Shown piece after piece: positions 1-11,095 of a stretch of 64,000 nt of DNA. Under the pieces are notes generated by a model. The model ran no database searches and had not been told where the DNA came from. It was given only the letters and a program-made list of their open reading frames with translations. Positions within the stretch are counted from its first letter, which is position 1, and the number at the start of each line of letters is the position of its first letter. Source of the stretch: Plantago major (Eukaryota > Streptophyta > Magnoliopsida > Lamiales > Plantaginaceae); contig CM048844.1 of NCBI GenBank assembly GCA_026545765.1, forward strand, positions 21,274,237 to 21,338,236. Reading direction: 5' to 3'. Both the position numbers and the translations under genes were made by a program.

Positions 1-400
1 GTAGCGACGGATAGATCCGTCGCTACGAACCTATCCGTCGACTACTGGCGACGGATCGGCGACGGATAGAAAATCCGTCGCCCGCAGAGCTATGTGACGG
101 ATAACAATCCGTCGTCCAATTCGCGACGGATTGGACGACGGATTGACTGTCCAATTATTTTTTTTTAATTCCGAAATTTAGCGACAGATAGATTCTATCC
201 GTCGCTAAATATAGCGACGGATAGATTCTATCAAATGCTATATCTTGACGGATAGAATCTATCCGTCGCTATATTCTTGACGGATAGATTCTATCCGTCG
301 CTAAATATTTTATTGGACTAGTGACGAATTTGAAATTCCGTCACTAATTCCGTCCTTGTGAATTCGTCACTAATTCCGTCACTATTTATTTCATATTAAT
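1..400. repeat. CACTA-1 left subterminal repeat block (GACGGAT / ATCCGTC)
   Basis: More than a dozen copies of GACGGAT or its complement, mostly as head-to-head pairs such as TAGCGACGGATAGATTCTATC, lie within 300 bases; variants with TGACGAAT follow to about 390. Subterminal repeats of this kind are the known binding sites for the TNPA-type protein in En/Spm elements; the binding role here is inferred from family knowledge. Confidence 0.85.
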
Positions 401-529
401 CCCTATTTTTCGTAGTTCACCTATTTAATCAATATAATGTTCGATAATAAATCAATAATAAAAATGTTTCAATGAATAAAAAGTAATATTGAATGGAGAA
501 ATTATCCAAACAAGTGTAAATATGAAAAA

Positions 530-2570
530 AATCAGAACATACGGATACATAACTAGCTATCGACGGGGTGGGGTGGGTGATGGCGGAATTGGGACATGAA
601 TCGCTCCATTCAGAATCAAGGCGCGTTCTCCTCCTTCGTTCTCTGTCACGGCGCTCCATCTCGTCCCTTTGTTGCGCAATTTCTTGAGTTAGCCGAGCAA
701 CATGTTCCCGGACCGCGATCGCACCATTTCGAGACACAGTCACTGTGTAAACCGGACGTCTGACTGGGGCGATGATGAGAACGCCGGACTAGCCAGATGC
801 AAACCGAGGCTCCGAGTCCATATATTCGTCCTTTCTTGTCCGGTTTGTTGACCTCTAGGAAGATGTTGTCAACTTGTTCGATTGACAACACATCACCCTC
901 TCGTCCTCTGCGCCACACGAAAGCATCAACCTCACTGAAATCGTAAATAGCAGATATAATGATCGATTCTTGTTTTAAAAAGTAACTTGTAATAGTGTAC
1001 AAATATGAACTTTAAGCAACATAAACATACCGCATGATAGGCGAAATGATCGGTCCATACCGCCATACGCTTGGCCTTCTTGAAGATGGCATACTTGGAT
1101 GTCACCTCCCCGTGCCACTGAATCAAACCAGATCTAGTCAACAATTTATCATCTACAAGTAATAGAGCATACACGTAATGCTAGATTGCAAAACACATAT
1201 ATACCGATTGATAATAATCGATGTGAGATCGCCTCCCAGGTGGTGAACGGCCCTTCTGCCGTGTCGGTGGGATGCCGGTTACGCTGTTGGTCAAGCAACG
1301 TCCTGGACATCGATTCGGCCGATGAGCATCCCAAAGGGCCACTCCGTTGCATCAACCTGGAGGATTGGGCCACCCGATCCCGAATGGCCTTCCACGTGAG
1401 ACCATATCCTCAGTTTGGATCCCAGATCGTAAACACGCCAGATCTGTGGATCAACTCTCGGGAATGAAGTACTCCTTCTACATTCCCAATTTCATACAAC
1501 ATCCAAAGTCAATACATGTCCTAACAACATAACAGATATGGTGACTAACATATCAACCAAATAAAGTGGCTAACATACCACTCACATATAGTGGCTAACA
1601 TACCACTCACATATAGTGGCTAACATACCACTCACATTGTCCTAAAATTTACTAACACAATGAAGCATAACATATCACCCAAATAAAGTGGCTAACATAC
1701 CACTCACATTGTCCTAAAATTTACTAACACAATGGTGACTAACATATCACCCAAATAAAGTGGCTAACATACCACTCACATACAGTGGCTAACATACCAC
1801 TCACATTGTCGTAAAATTTACTAACACAATGGTGACTAACATATCACCCAAATACAGTGGCTAACATACCACTCACATACAGTGGCTAACATACCACTCA
1901 CATTGTCCTAAAATTTACTAACACAATGGTGACTAACATATCACCCAAATAAAGTGGCTAACATACCAATCACATACCGTGGCGAACATACCACTCATAT
2001 TAAAACTATTAATTATAATTACAAACAAATGAATGTCATATTTTAACTTACCTCGGCTCATCAAGTACTCGGCCTCATGCGCCCGAGATGTGGCTCCAAC
2101 ACTCACCACCACCTTGGGTGGCTCTCTCACCTCAGGAAGATGTCACCTAGTTTGTTGTGCACCTCCAGGCCATAAGTCATTGTCAATGTATAAGATACAA
2201 AAGCGAATATGCATTACTTTAGTACAACAATTTATACTTGTCAACTATCATTATAATTTATGTTTTAGATATTTAAGAAGAATGTATAATAATTACTTGG
2301 CAGGACCAATAGGTAAAATAACAGGAAAGACGTCCCACTTGACGTTTGGATTGTTTGGATCGAACACGAGTAGGGACAATCGTCGTGGTCGTCCTCCAAA
2401 GATGTGTCGGGCTGGTAGAGCCACTGCTCTCTCTGCCGGGGTCTCAGAATCGAGACCTCTGTCACGATCTTCGAGCTCTCCACATCGACGGTGTCCCGAC
2501 CCACCACTATCATGCGGCTTTGCGTGGGGGGACGATAGGTGGACGGACCTCTGTGTGACATCTGCAAAAA
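530..2570 (-). pseudogene. TNP1-like (Ptta/En/Spm plant) accessory transposase gene of CACTA-1, decayed
   Basis: Minus-strand coding pieces at about 2300-2567, 1060-1373, 825-1002 and 590-743 match in order and sense the TNP1-like gene of CACTA-2 (39184-41290). Shared signatures include the K-x-A-x-F-K-K-A-K block near 1070-1110, the L-S-I-E-Q-x-D-x-I-F-x-E-V-N block near 850-890, and a C-terminal coiled stretch with E-x-x-A-R-L-T-Q-E-I near 650-720. I assign it to the plant En/Spm 'transposase_24' type by the order of these motifs; this is recognition, not a search. The pieces lie in different frames with a 450-base minisatellite between them, probably in an intron. No single open frame spans them, so it is probably not functional as it stands, though some gaps may be introns. 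Confidence 0.6.
1536..2000. repeat. Minisatellite in CACTA-1 based on GTGGCTAACATACCACTCAC
   Basis: About twelve tandem units alternate between a short form (GTGGCTAACATACCACTCAC plus ATATA or ATACA) and a longer form containing GTCCTAAAATTTACTAAC and GGTGACTAACATATCACCC. Each unit is itself partly palindromic (GTGG..CCAC and GGTGA..TCACC). The same array, shorter, is in CACTA-2 at 40243-40440. Confidence 0.9.
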
Positions 2571-2659
2571 ATGTAATAAATCTGATAAAAATGTGTTAGT
2601 ACGAGTTATAATACATATGATTATAATAACACATATAATTACTCATAATACACATAATA

Positions 2660-5600
2660 TACCGTTATCGTCCTCTAAGACTACATATTGGTCCTCGTGC
2701 AGATCAAGCGACTCATCATACGCTTCTATGGGATCTTACGCTTGTTTATCGACATCCTCTTGTTGGTACGAGTTCGTAATTGAGTCGTCTTTCTCAATGT
2801 ACTCCACTTTCGAGCGAGCACGAATAGGTACCGCAGCTAACCATTCCCCCTTATCGCGTTTTCTGCTTGGATATTCAAGAAACACCACTTGTCGTGCTTG
2901 AGTCGCCAGAATAAATGGTTCATACTTGGTTCGGTACCTCTTCTTTTGGTTCACATCAACCATTTCAAACCGCTCGTTCTTCCTCGTACCTCCTGGATTA
3001 GGATCATACCACTCAACGTCAAACAAGAAGGTTCGTTTAAATGGCAATCCAGAATATTCAATCCTCACAATTCGTTTTAGCTTGCCGTGGAAATCAAACA
3101 AAGTAGCGTCTCCATACTCTTCTGCACCATTAACACACACCCCGGAGTTGCTTGTCGCCATGGCCGTGTTACATTCAGTCGTGTGGAACCTAAGGCCATT
3201 GACTATATAACCTGGGAATGTGTAGACCTTTTTGAATGGACCCTCTGCGAGCCCCTTTAAGTATATGCATGTGACGTTGTTAATAGGATTCCGGACATAC
3301 TCTCGGAACCAATCTGGAAATGCAGAGGAATTTTGAGTCAAGTAGTTCCTCTAGTGTATCCTCCGTCATCGAGGATTTTCTTCCAAACAACGCTTTTGAA
3401 AAAAGCGCAAACATTGATTCATTGATAAGTCTATAATTGAAGTAGAGACTTGCGTATATTAAAATTTAAATAAATGGTTCTTGACCTCGCAAATAGTACC
3501 ATATCTTAATCGTCAACCTCAAAGACAATTCGTGAGGACATAATATTGAGTCGCTTTCAACTCTTTATCCGTAAGATATTCTTTCTTAGTCGCACCAAGA
3601 GGTCTCCCGATACCACGAAGACAGATAGGGAAAACTCATCATCCGCTTGAACTACGAATGTATACGCATTTCGAGCCTTCTTTGTCTTCGTGGGACGTGT
3701 TCATCAAAGTAATAAGAAGGTTGCGCTTTCCTCTCGAATGTAGGCATTGGCAATCGATCCTTCAGTTTACCTTTGTTGTTGACATACTTCTTCAATTTCC
3801 CAGTACCTCTCGAATGGATACATCCATCGATACTGAACCGGTCCAGCAAGTCTCGCTTCATGTGGAAGGTGCACCGGCAAGTGCTCCATAGAATCAAACC
3901 AGCTCGGTGGAAAGATACGCTCGAGCTTGCATAGAATCAATGGTATGTTCTTTTCAAGATTTTCCAACACTTTGTCATGAACCACCCTTGTGCCTAAATT
4001 TTTGAAAAATAAGCTCAACTCGGTGATAGCATCCATACGTGTTTTTGAAGCTCTCGAAATGCTACCGGGATAAGCCTCTCCATGAACACATGACAGTCGT
4101 GACTCTTCATCCCATAAACCTTTGTCTTCTTCAAATCCACACACCTCTCTAAATTTGAGGCGTAATTATCTGGGAAACTCAATGCCCTCACCCAATCAAA
4201 CAAAATTGACCTAGAAGCGTTGTCAATTGTGTAGCACGCTTTCGGCCACTTACCATTCTCATCCTTCTTTGTCAACTCAGGCCTTTTACACCACGTCGAC
4301 AACTCGGATCTAGACTTCGCATGGTCCTTTGTTTTTCCCTCAATGTTGCAAAGTGTATTGAATAAGTTCTCGAACACGTTCTTCTCAATGTGCATGAAAT
4401 CTAAGTTGTGACGGATAAGAAGACGCTCGATAAAGGCAAGTCGAAGATGCTTCTCTTCCTCCAACCACATTTTTACCAATTTTCTCGTTATGCTTCATCC
4501 ACCCAAGCTCACCTTCATAAGACCCAATCTATCAATCTCGCAAGAATTTGTGCACCGATAAGTCTTATCGGGCTTTTTGTTGTGACTTTATTTTTCAAGA
4601 ATTGATCCTTGTTCTTCTGAGCGGATGGTCACTTTCTAGCAACCTACGATGTGACAATCAAACCAACAAAATTTTCCACTACCCTTGGTCTAAATGCATC
4701 ATATCCTCCAAGCAATGTGGACATGCATATTTCTCGATGTTTTCCTTCCGGATAGCATGGAGTATGCGAAGTCACTCCGGTCCAAAGAAGAGTCGCTCTC
4801 AAGGTGAAGTTCTTTTTTCGACACATCATATCTTGAGGATACCATCCGTCCACAACTCGATCAGCTCCTTGATTAGGGGTTGCAAGAAAACATCCAACGT
4901 CGATCCGGATCTTTCGCCAGCACCAATGCATCGAAACATGAATGGCTCCTTCATGCACTCACCGGGCGATTATGCGGTGTGAGCATAAGCGCCAACAAGA
5001 GTATTCGTTCACTACCGAGCAGGTTAAAACCATCCGTACAAAGTCCCAAACGTACATTTCTAGATTCGGCCGCAAACTCGGATATGTCTGTCACAAGCGA
5101 TTTCCATGCGGGTGAGTCTTTGGATGGTCCATTCTACCACCTTGACATTATCCGAGATTACTCGCTCCTTGTGCCACGCATTTTATCCATGAAGCACTTG
5201 AAGCATACAATCTTTTCAAACGAGGTGCTAGAGGAAGTACCACATTTTCTTATGTGAGATTTTTCTTTTGTCGTTTCTTTGCCCCTCCTTGTAACGCTTA
5301 CCGTTCCTTACCACGAACTTGCATTCTATTAGATCGCATCCTCCTCCCAATATATCATGCACATTTTGGACAACGATCTATGGTTACCACAAATTTCTAA
5401 TCCCGCATCTTTTCTTCGCTTGGTAAAAGTTGGTGGGAACTAGGTTTTCTTCGGGACAAAGGTCCGACATTACGTCAACCCATTCATTGAAGCTCGTTTG
5501 ATTCGGCGCCATTAGCCTTACAACTCATTAGCCGAGATAACAAAGACAACTCGGTGAGCTTACACCGGGTAAACTTCGGCTTGATGATTCTAACAAGTCA

Positions 5601-6063
5601 AAGAACAACTGATCCTCGGGATTCGGTGGTTCCTCCACCTCCACCTCGGTTTCAATGTTGGTTGTGTCCCTGAACTCCGCCCCTGCAGCATCGTACACCA
5701 TTTGTTCGACTCGAGCTCGAATAGCATCGCCTTCAGATTGGGATTGTTCCCCGACTTGTTCATTTTTTCTCTTCCTTCCACGTTATGCGTATTGGTCATA
5801 TGTATTGGGCGGTCTGCTTCCTCACCATGATGATTCCATACCGTCTGTGCAGAATCCATTTTTCCTCAAGTCTGGACTACCACTTTAGGAGTCACGTATT
5901 GCTTGTTTACGCCTTTGTTTCATTGCACAAGGACACTTTATCAACCCATCCTTTACAGCCAGGTTGACATTGCAAATTCAATGAAACCTTGACCCCTTCG
6001 AAAACTCCATTGAACTCTGCCATTGAGAGTACGACAATACATCCATCCACGATCGGTATTCAT
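2660..6063 (-). pseudogene. TNPD/TNP2-like main transposase gene of CACTA-1, broken
   Basis: Read from the right: an N-terminal transposase-associated domain starts at the ATG at 6063 (M-N-T-D-R-G-W-M-Y) and has a downstream K-C-P-C motif. Then come a stretch matching TNP2 transposases (4650-5250, and 4015-4479 with L-D-F-M-H-I-E-K-N-V-F-E-N), a DUF4218 segment (3767-4144, with P-P-S-W-F-D-S-M-E-H-L and H-L-P-H-E-A), and a DUF4216 segment (2736-3341, with E-V-V/D-W-Y-D-P-N). An acidic end with L-D-L-H-E-D-Q follows near 2690. The order is the usual one for plant CACTA transposases, which excise and insert the element by a DDE-type reaction. Frame shifts and stops separate the pieces, for example around 5950, 5270 and 3650-3770, so no full-length protein is encoded. 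Some junctions may be introns, but the stops inside domains argue for decay. Confidence 0.82.
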
Positions 6064-6352
6064 TGAATAATTAGATAATAACCTGACACGTTTGAATTCA
6101 TTAGATCGAGTTCTTTCATTTACGATAATAAATCAATTTCACAATAATTCAATCAATTTTCGTAATATAAGTTATATTAGCTCCGATCAATTGTTACGGC
6201 ATTACATAATATAAGTTACATCACTTCAATTTTACCATAATGTTTGGTTTCATATATATATAAACTAATGATTACTAGTTATACAAGCTCAGAGACAAAG
6301 CGGATCAAACTCCTCATTCTCATGCACCCCCTCCTCATCACTTGTGGCGCTC

Positions 6353-6745
6353 CTACCACAGAACTTGCATTCCAACAGATCTACATCCTCCTCCCAATAC
6401 ACCATGCACATGTTCGACAATGAAAAGGCACTCGATAGGCGGCCCCAACCCGCCTCTCCCTCCATTGGAGGTATGACATGGACGGTGCTTCCTCACCGTG
6501 ATGAATCCATACATGATACTCGGGCATGAATCCATAACGTCATAAGTGCTCGAATCTTCAGAAGCGTCATAAATTGCTTGTTTCGCAGGTTTCCAATGTG
6601 AGGACACTTTATCAACCCCCAATTGTACAAACCGGACGTCCCATGGCAAACGAGATGAAACCTTTAACCCTTCTACAAAACTCCTACAAACTCGCCATTT
6701 ACAAATGCGATCGTACATCCATGAGCCGAATTCATTGTATATATA
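6353..6745 (-). pseudogene. Second, partial copy of the TNPD N-terminal region
   Basis: A minus-strand frame beginning near 6735 (M-N-S-A-H-G-W-M-Y-D-R-I) repeats the start of the TNPD gene at 6063. Its downstream part (6356-6420) matches 5310-5370 base for base over long stretches, including the ACATCCTCCTCCCAATA block. So the 5' part of the transposase gene is present twice, one compact copy upstream of the other. The copy has no catalytic core. Confidence 0.65.
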
Positions 6746-7299
6746 TATACTTTATTTTTAACCTGAGACGTTCCAATTGATTAGATCGTATTTAATTTAT
6801 TAGATCGATTCCAATTCGGATAAGAAGATTGTAGAGGTTAATTGTTAATTATTTTATGTTGCTTATAAATTAATTATTAATTAAGTGTTCGATATTTACA
6901 AAATTGGGAATATAATTTAACCATTTCAACCTCTTAGTACATATATTATATACTTAACATACATATCAAATTAACTAATTACTCTATACATATCGAATTA
7001 CTACATATATTCATATCAAATTACATACTTAACATACAAATTTATCAAATCAAAACTACATACTTCTATACTTAACAAACATATCAAATTAACTAAACTA
7101 ACTATATATACTTAACACACAAATCAAACTAACTACATACATTCATACATACCAAACTTAATTAACATACTACATACATTCATATCATTAATTAAACTAA
7201 CTATCAAATTGAACAAATTACATATAATTAATCAAATTAACTAAACTAACTACTACATACTTATCATATATATACATATAATTGCTCAAATTAATCAAA

Positions 7300-7400
7300 A
7301 TAAACAAAATCCCCAAATTTTAAAAAACTAGGGTTTTAGCCAAAATACCTTGATTAATCGGTAGAAATCTGAAATTGATCGAAGAAACAAACTCCTTGTC
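7300..7400 (-). promoter_or_regulatory. Conserved 5' leader of CACTA transposase genes
   Basis: The stretch around TAGGGTTTTAGCCAAAATACC at 7331-7350 is nearly identical to 41811-41831 in CACTA-2, and both are followed by a matching segment about TCCTTGTCCCAC (7395 and 41875). It lies between the subterminal repeats and the first coding segment, so it is probably the promoter or 5' untranslated leader. The role is inferred from position. Confidence 0.4.
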
Positions 7401-7539
7401 CCACTAGCTTCGATTAGGCACCAAGATTGGCCGGAATAACGAAGAATTCACCGGAAACCGAAGAGAGGAGAAGAAGAGAATGAGGAAGAAGAAGGGAGAA
7501 GAGGAAGAAAGTGAGGCATTCTGCCTCTCTGTCCGGTTA

Positions 7540-7840
7540 TGAAACTCTGGGCCGACGGACACGTATCCGTCGGCCCAGAGTCGATCCGTCGCCACATGTG
7601 GCGACGGATAGGTATCCGTCGCCCCGTTTTTTTAAAAAAAAAAATTTCCTTTTTTTTTTTATCAAAGTCAAACTTGGGCGACGGATAATAATTATCCGTC
7701 GCCCAATTTAGCGACGGATACGTTATCCGTCGCCAATAAGCGACGGATAACAATTATCCGTCGCCAATTGGGGCGACGGATAGATTCCGTCGCCCCAATA
7801 AGCGATCCGTCGTCCGTCGCCCCATAACGTCGTTTTTTCC
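7540..7840. repeat. CACTA-1 right subterminal repeat block
   Basis: Repeated GCGACGGAT and ATCCGTCGC motifs, many arranged as perfect inverted pairs such as GGCGACGGATAATAATTATCC (7678 on) and TAGCGACGGATACGTTATCC (7709 on). They face those at the left end, as expected for sites recognised by the element's own DNA-binding protein. Confidence 0.88.
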
Positions 7841-7856
7841 AGCTTTTCTTGTAGTG

Positions 7857-8288
7857 TAAGATAAGAAACTACAGAAACCTGAGAGTACCATTCAAACTGG
7901 TTCACATACTTTGTACGTACATCTCTAACAAAAAATCGACATGTTCTTTTATTGGAAGATATTAGAACAATAGATTTTTCTAAGGAGAATTTTTTTCTCG
8001 AACTTAAATTGTAAATTACTTGCAAATTACGCACAAAAAAGTATAAAACAAAGTTATGTTAGTCAAATATACTTAATTTATTTTTATAATATAATTTTAT
8101 TATATTCTTTTGTCGTGTAATTTGCGAGTAATTACGATCGGCGTAAAAAAAGTCTCCTTACGAATTTATTAATGGACCGGATGTAGTATTCATTATTATT
8201 AAAAAATGGGACAAATATAATTTCTTCAGTTCGTTTCAGTTTCAGTTTCAGTTCAGTTCAGTAAATTTCAGCTGAAAAGAACAGAGCC
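7857..8288. mobile_element. Right part of a PIF/Harbinger element interrupted by CACTA-1
   Basis: 7857-8090 matches two separate stretches of the complete Harbinger copy (12024-12140 and 13300-13400), and the end at 8270-8288 (GCTGAAAAGAACAGAGCC) is the same terminus as at 13931-13949. A TTCAG pentamer array (8223-8264) precedes the end, as in the other copy. The flanking TTA at 8289-8291 suits the 3-bp target of this superfamily. Its left part must lie to the left of the window. Confidence 0.75.
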
Positions 8289-8305
8289 TTACTCCAACCC
8301 ATATA

Positions 8306-8811
8306 CTCCCTCTGTCGTCCCGGACACAACTTCATGTTGGTCCGGGCACAAGTTTTGAGATAAAGTAAGGCTTCATTTGGTTTGAGAGAAAATGAGGGAA
8401 AAGAAAAAAATAGGGGAAAATAAAATTTATTTTCCTGAGAAAATGTGAGGGAAAAATAACTTTCCTTATTTTGTGGAGATAGATGTATTTTGTATAGATT
8501 TTGATGAATTTTCCAGGATTTCCTGAGAACTACCAAATGGTGGGAAAAAAAACATTTTCCCCTATTTTTTTTCTTTTCCCCCATTTTCCCTCAAACCAAA
8601 TGAAGCCTGAATAGAGTAGGAGAGATAATGAATAAAGTAGCAAAAAGAGTAAATAAAGTACTCGAGTGTGATTAAAATATGAGAGATATTAAATAAAATA
8701 GGAGATATGTCAATAAAATAGGAGAGAGATTTTCTATTTAAAGTGGGAGAAGTTTAGTTTGGAACGAACCAAAACGGAAAATGGAAAGTTTTGAGTTCGG
8801 GGCGGAGGGAG
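8306..8811. mobile_element. Stowaway-like MITE with a second MITE nested inside
   Basis: Ends are CTCCCTCTGTCGTCCC on the left and GGGGCGGAGGGAG on the right, flanked by TA, the Tc1/mariner target. It is longer than usual because 8369-8607 is another element. Confidence 0.75.
8369..8607. mobile_element. MITE with GGCTTCATTTGGTTTGAG inverted ends
   Basis: The left end GGCTTCATTTGGTTTGAG mirrors the right end CTCAAACCAAATGAAGCC over at least 18 bases, continuing as GGGAAAA/TTTTCCC. Flanks are TAA and TGA, suggesting a decayed 3-bp duplication and a PIF/Harbinger-type origin. Another copy is at 21700-21927. Confidence 0.7.
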
Positions 8812-9066
8812 TATATAACCAAAGTGGTGAGTTAGGCCTAGAGACAATCTCTTGACAAGATTTGCATGTTTTCATCTCGGCCTATATCTTACTATAGTGG
8901 TATTTCGTTATTTACTTTTAAACGGATCGAGTTCTATGTAACTCGAATTCAACCCTGCTCCAAATAATGATATTTAGGTCCGGTCTGGCATATACTCGAA
9001 CCCGTTTCATATCTTTGTAACAAGACTTGGCCGCAACATTTTATGATTAATTTAGTAAAAACTATT

Positions 9067-9314
9067 CACTCCATACCGCAGAACTTCATACATTTGACAT
9101 TTTTAGCCGTCCCATAGAACGTTATACATTACCAAAAAAGGAAGCTACCCACACCCAACAAATAATAAACAATTTCAATTTTTCACTCAAATTACACACT
9201 TTGCCAGTAAAAGTACACTTTATCCCACCTTTATTATATTCAATCAATACTTTAGCTTTTCACATAAAACTGCGCGCTAGCCCTAATGTATGAAGTTCTC
9301 CGGGACGGAGGGAG
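9067..9314. mobile_element. Stowaway-like MITE (AACTTCATACATT / AATGTATGAAGTT family)
   Basis: Left end CACTCCATACCGCAGAACTT mirrors right end AAGTTCTCCGGGACGGAGG. The same family is at 30104-30347, sharing AGTCGTC/AGCCGTC, AAAAGGAAGCTA and the terminal AATGTATGA block. Confidence 0.7.
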
Positions 9315-9336
9315 TAATCCGCGGGTGGGGCGGGCA

Positions 9337-9552
9337 GATACTCTCTAGGCGGGAAAACTCTCTTCGATCTCCTCTCTACTTCTTTTATCCATAACGGGCC
9401 CCGAGGGGGGGTATCTGATACTCTCTAGGTGGGGAAACTCTCTTCGATCTTCTCTCTACTTTCTTGATCTCCATAACGGGTCGGGGGCATATACTCTCTA
9501 GACGGGGAACTCTCTTCGATCTTCTCTCTACTTTCTTCATCCATAATGGGCC
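9337..9552. repeat. Three-unit tandem repeat (ATACTCTCTAG...CTCTTCGATC)
   Basis: Three units of about 65-78 bases start at 9337, 9417 and 9489. Each has ATACTCTCTAG, ACTCTCTTCGATCT, CTCTCTACTT and CCATAA(C/T)GGG. The first two differ by a few substitutions and indels. Confidence 0.8.
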
Positions 9553-9790
9553 GGAGGGGGGGGGGGGACGATTATAGCATGTGAAGATATGTTTGTTGAA
9601 GAATAACTTTTGTGGCATTAGTAGGGTGACCACATAAGACCGCGGGGTTGTTGGAAACGGGAGGGGGGGGGGGGGTAAAAACATAGCTCTAACATGTAAA
9701 AATTATGTTTGTACAATAATAATTTTCATCTATGTGTGGTGGGGTGACCATATACCACCACGGATTGTTGGGAAAAACCTATTGACCGTG
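9553..9790. repeat. Two-unit repeat with long G tracts
   Basis: Two related units of about 110 bases (9556-9665 and 9668-9780) share AACATGTGAA-like, TATGTTTGT, AATAA, GGGTGACCA and GTTGTTGG elements, and each is preceded by a run of 12 or more G. It is probably remnant transposon sequence. Similar C/G-tract sequence occurs at 25150-25280 and 26060-26480. Confidence 0.45.
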
Positions 9791-11095
9791 TTGTATACTT
9801 TTGTATTTTATTTTGGTTCGTTTCGAGGGATACAAATTTTTAAAAAAAAACATGTATCTGTTACTAATTAACAGGTCAGATACGGTAGGACCCCGTATAA
9901 AATATATGTTATCAACCTGTCGGACCCTGAACGGGTTTAAGGTTGGATTCTACCCCTTTTAAGCGTATCCATCATGATGAGTCGTACTTTTAAATTTTCT
10001 TTAGTTAGCATAAAAAAAAGATTTAATGATATAGTATTGGATGAAGAAGGACTACCACCGACACAACGACCAACGTTGTTTACATAAGTTTGACTATTTT
10101 ATTTTCTCGACTAATTTATGCTGTCATCCCTTTTTATTTATTATTAAAAGTAAACTATACTGTGGCATCGCCACGGGTTAGTACTAGTGTCAAATATATG
10201 TGGATGATGGCATAACTTTAATGTTTAGTACTGATGTGGTCAAACTAGTACTCTTAAAATAGATAAAAAAGTAACTAAAGCAGTTGTTGTAAACAGACTT
10301 TAACTACGAGATCGTTTTCAAGTAGCTAACTAGGCAACTATAGCGTTTTGAAGTGTAAACGTAAGAGTTTGCAGTAACAGTTGAAATGCTTTAGTTTGAA
10401 AGATCGAAGTTGATAAAACTAAGTAAACTAAAAGAGAGTTTAGATCAAAGAAACAAGAGAAATAATGAACACGGTGGCAATTCGGAGAAATCGAATACAG
10501 AGTTAAACCTATCGTTCATACGTTTGTCACAGTTATTTGTCCAGAAAAGCATTAATTCAGTTTAATCGAAACATCATTTGAAAATCCAGAAGTAGTGAAA
10601 TCAATCGATCGTCAGCCGATTGATTCTTAACCGAAATGATTTGAAGGTTTGAAACATGAGCATACTGAATTAAGGGTTTTACAAAGATCTTGATTTAGCT
10701 TAACACGTATGAACGATTCTAGGTTAGAACCCTGATTCGATTAATCCCACATCACTACCATATTCACTAAGGATTTAGCTACTCATAATCGAATCAAGAA
10801 CATGCATATTGATCGTCATAGTTGAATTAAACATACAAGAGAATAAGATAAGCATATAACCAATATATCAATCACACAAGAGATGAAATTGCAAAATAAA
10901 GAATGCTTAGATTGATAATCTAACCTCAAAGTACGAATCCAAGGTCAAGTATACGATTACAAGTCGAATCAAATGAGAAACCAAGACAAGAGAGTGAAAA
11001 TTGAGGTTTGTTCTTGCCTTTGAGAATAAAAACGTAGAATCGCCTGTGTTTCTAAGTCTAAAATCGACTAAATAAGAGAATCAGAATAAATCTCG
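9790..11095. other. Unannotated spacer
   Basis: AT-rich DNA without a supported gene. A motif CATCGCCACGGGTTAGTACTA near 10165 resembles the ends of degraded plant transposons, but no partner end was found. Confidence 0.4.

Larger units (their letters stand above)
1..7856 (-). mobile_element. CACTA-1: large CACTA (En/Spm-like) transposon, left tip just outside the window
   Basis: The right end is the canonical CACTA terminus TTCTTGTAGTG at 7846-7856, followed by TAA. Both ends carry dense subterminal repeats built on GACGGAT/ATCCGTC, often as palindromes (1-400 and 7540-7840). Window position 3 aligns with base 19 of CACTA-3 (28816), so the left CACTA tip should lie about 16 bases before the window. 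Genes read on the minus strand: a TNPD-like gene near the right end, then a TNP1-like gene toward the left end. Both look decayed. The element is inserted in a PIF/Harbinger copy; the matching unoccupied site is visible near 12024 (GTTAAGATAAG), which supports a TAA target duplication. Confidence 0.9.

Noticed and set aside
1560-2000. CRISPR-like regularly spaced repeats
   Set aside because: The repeat and 'spacer' both repeat, the host is a plant, and the array lies in a transposon intron; it is a minisatellite.
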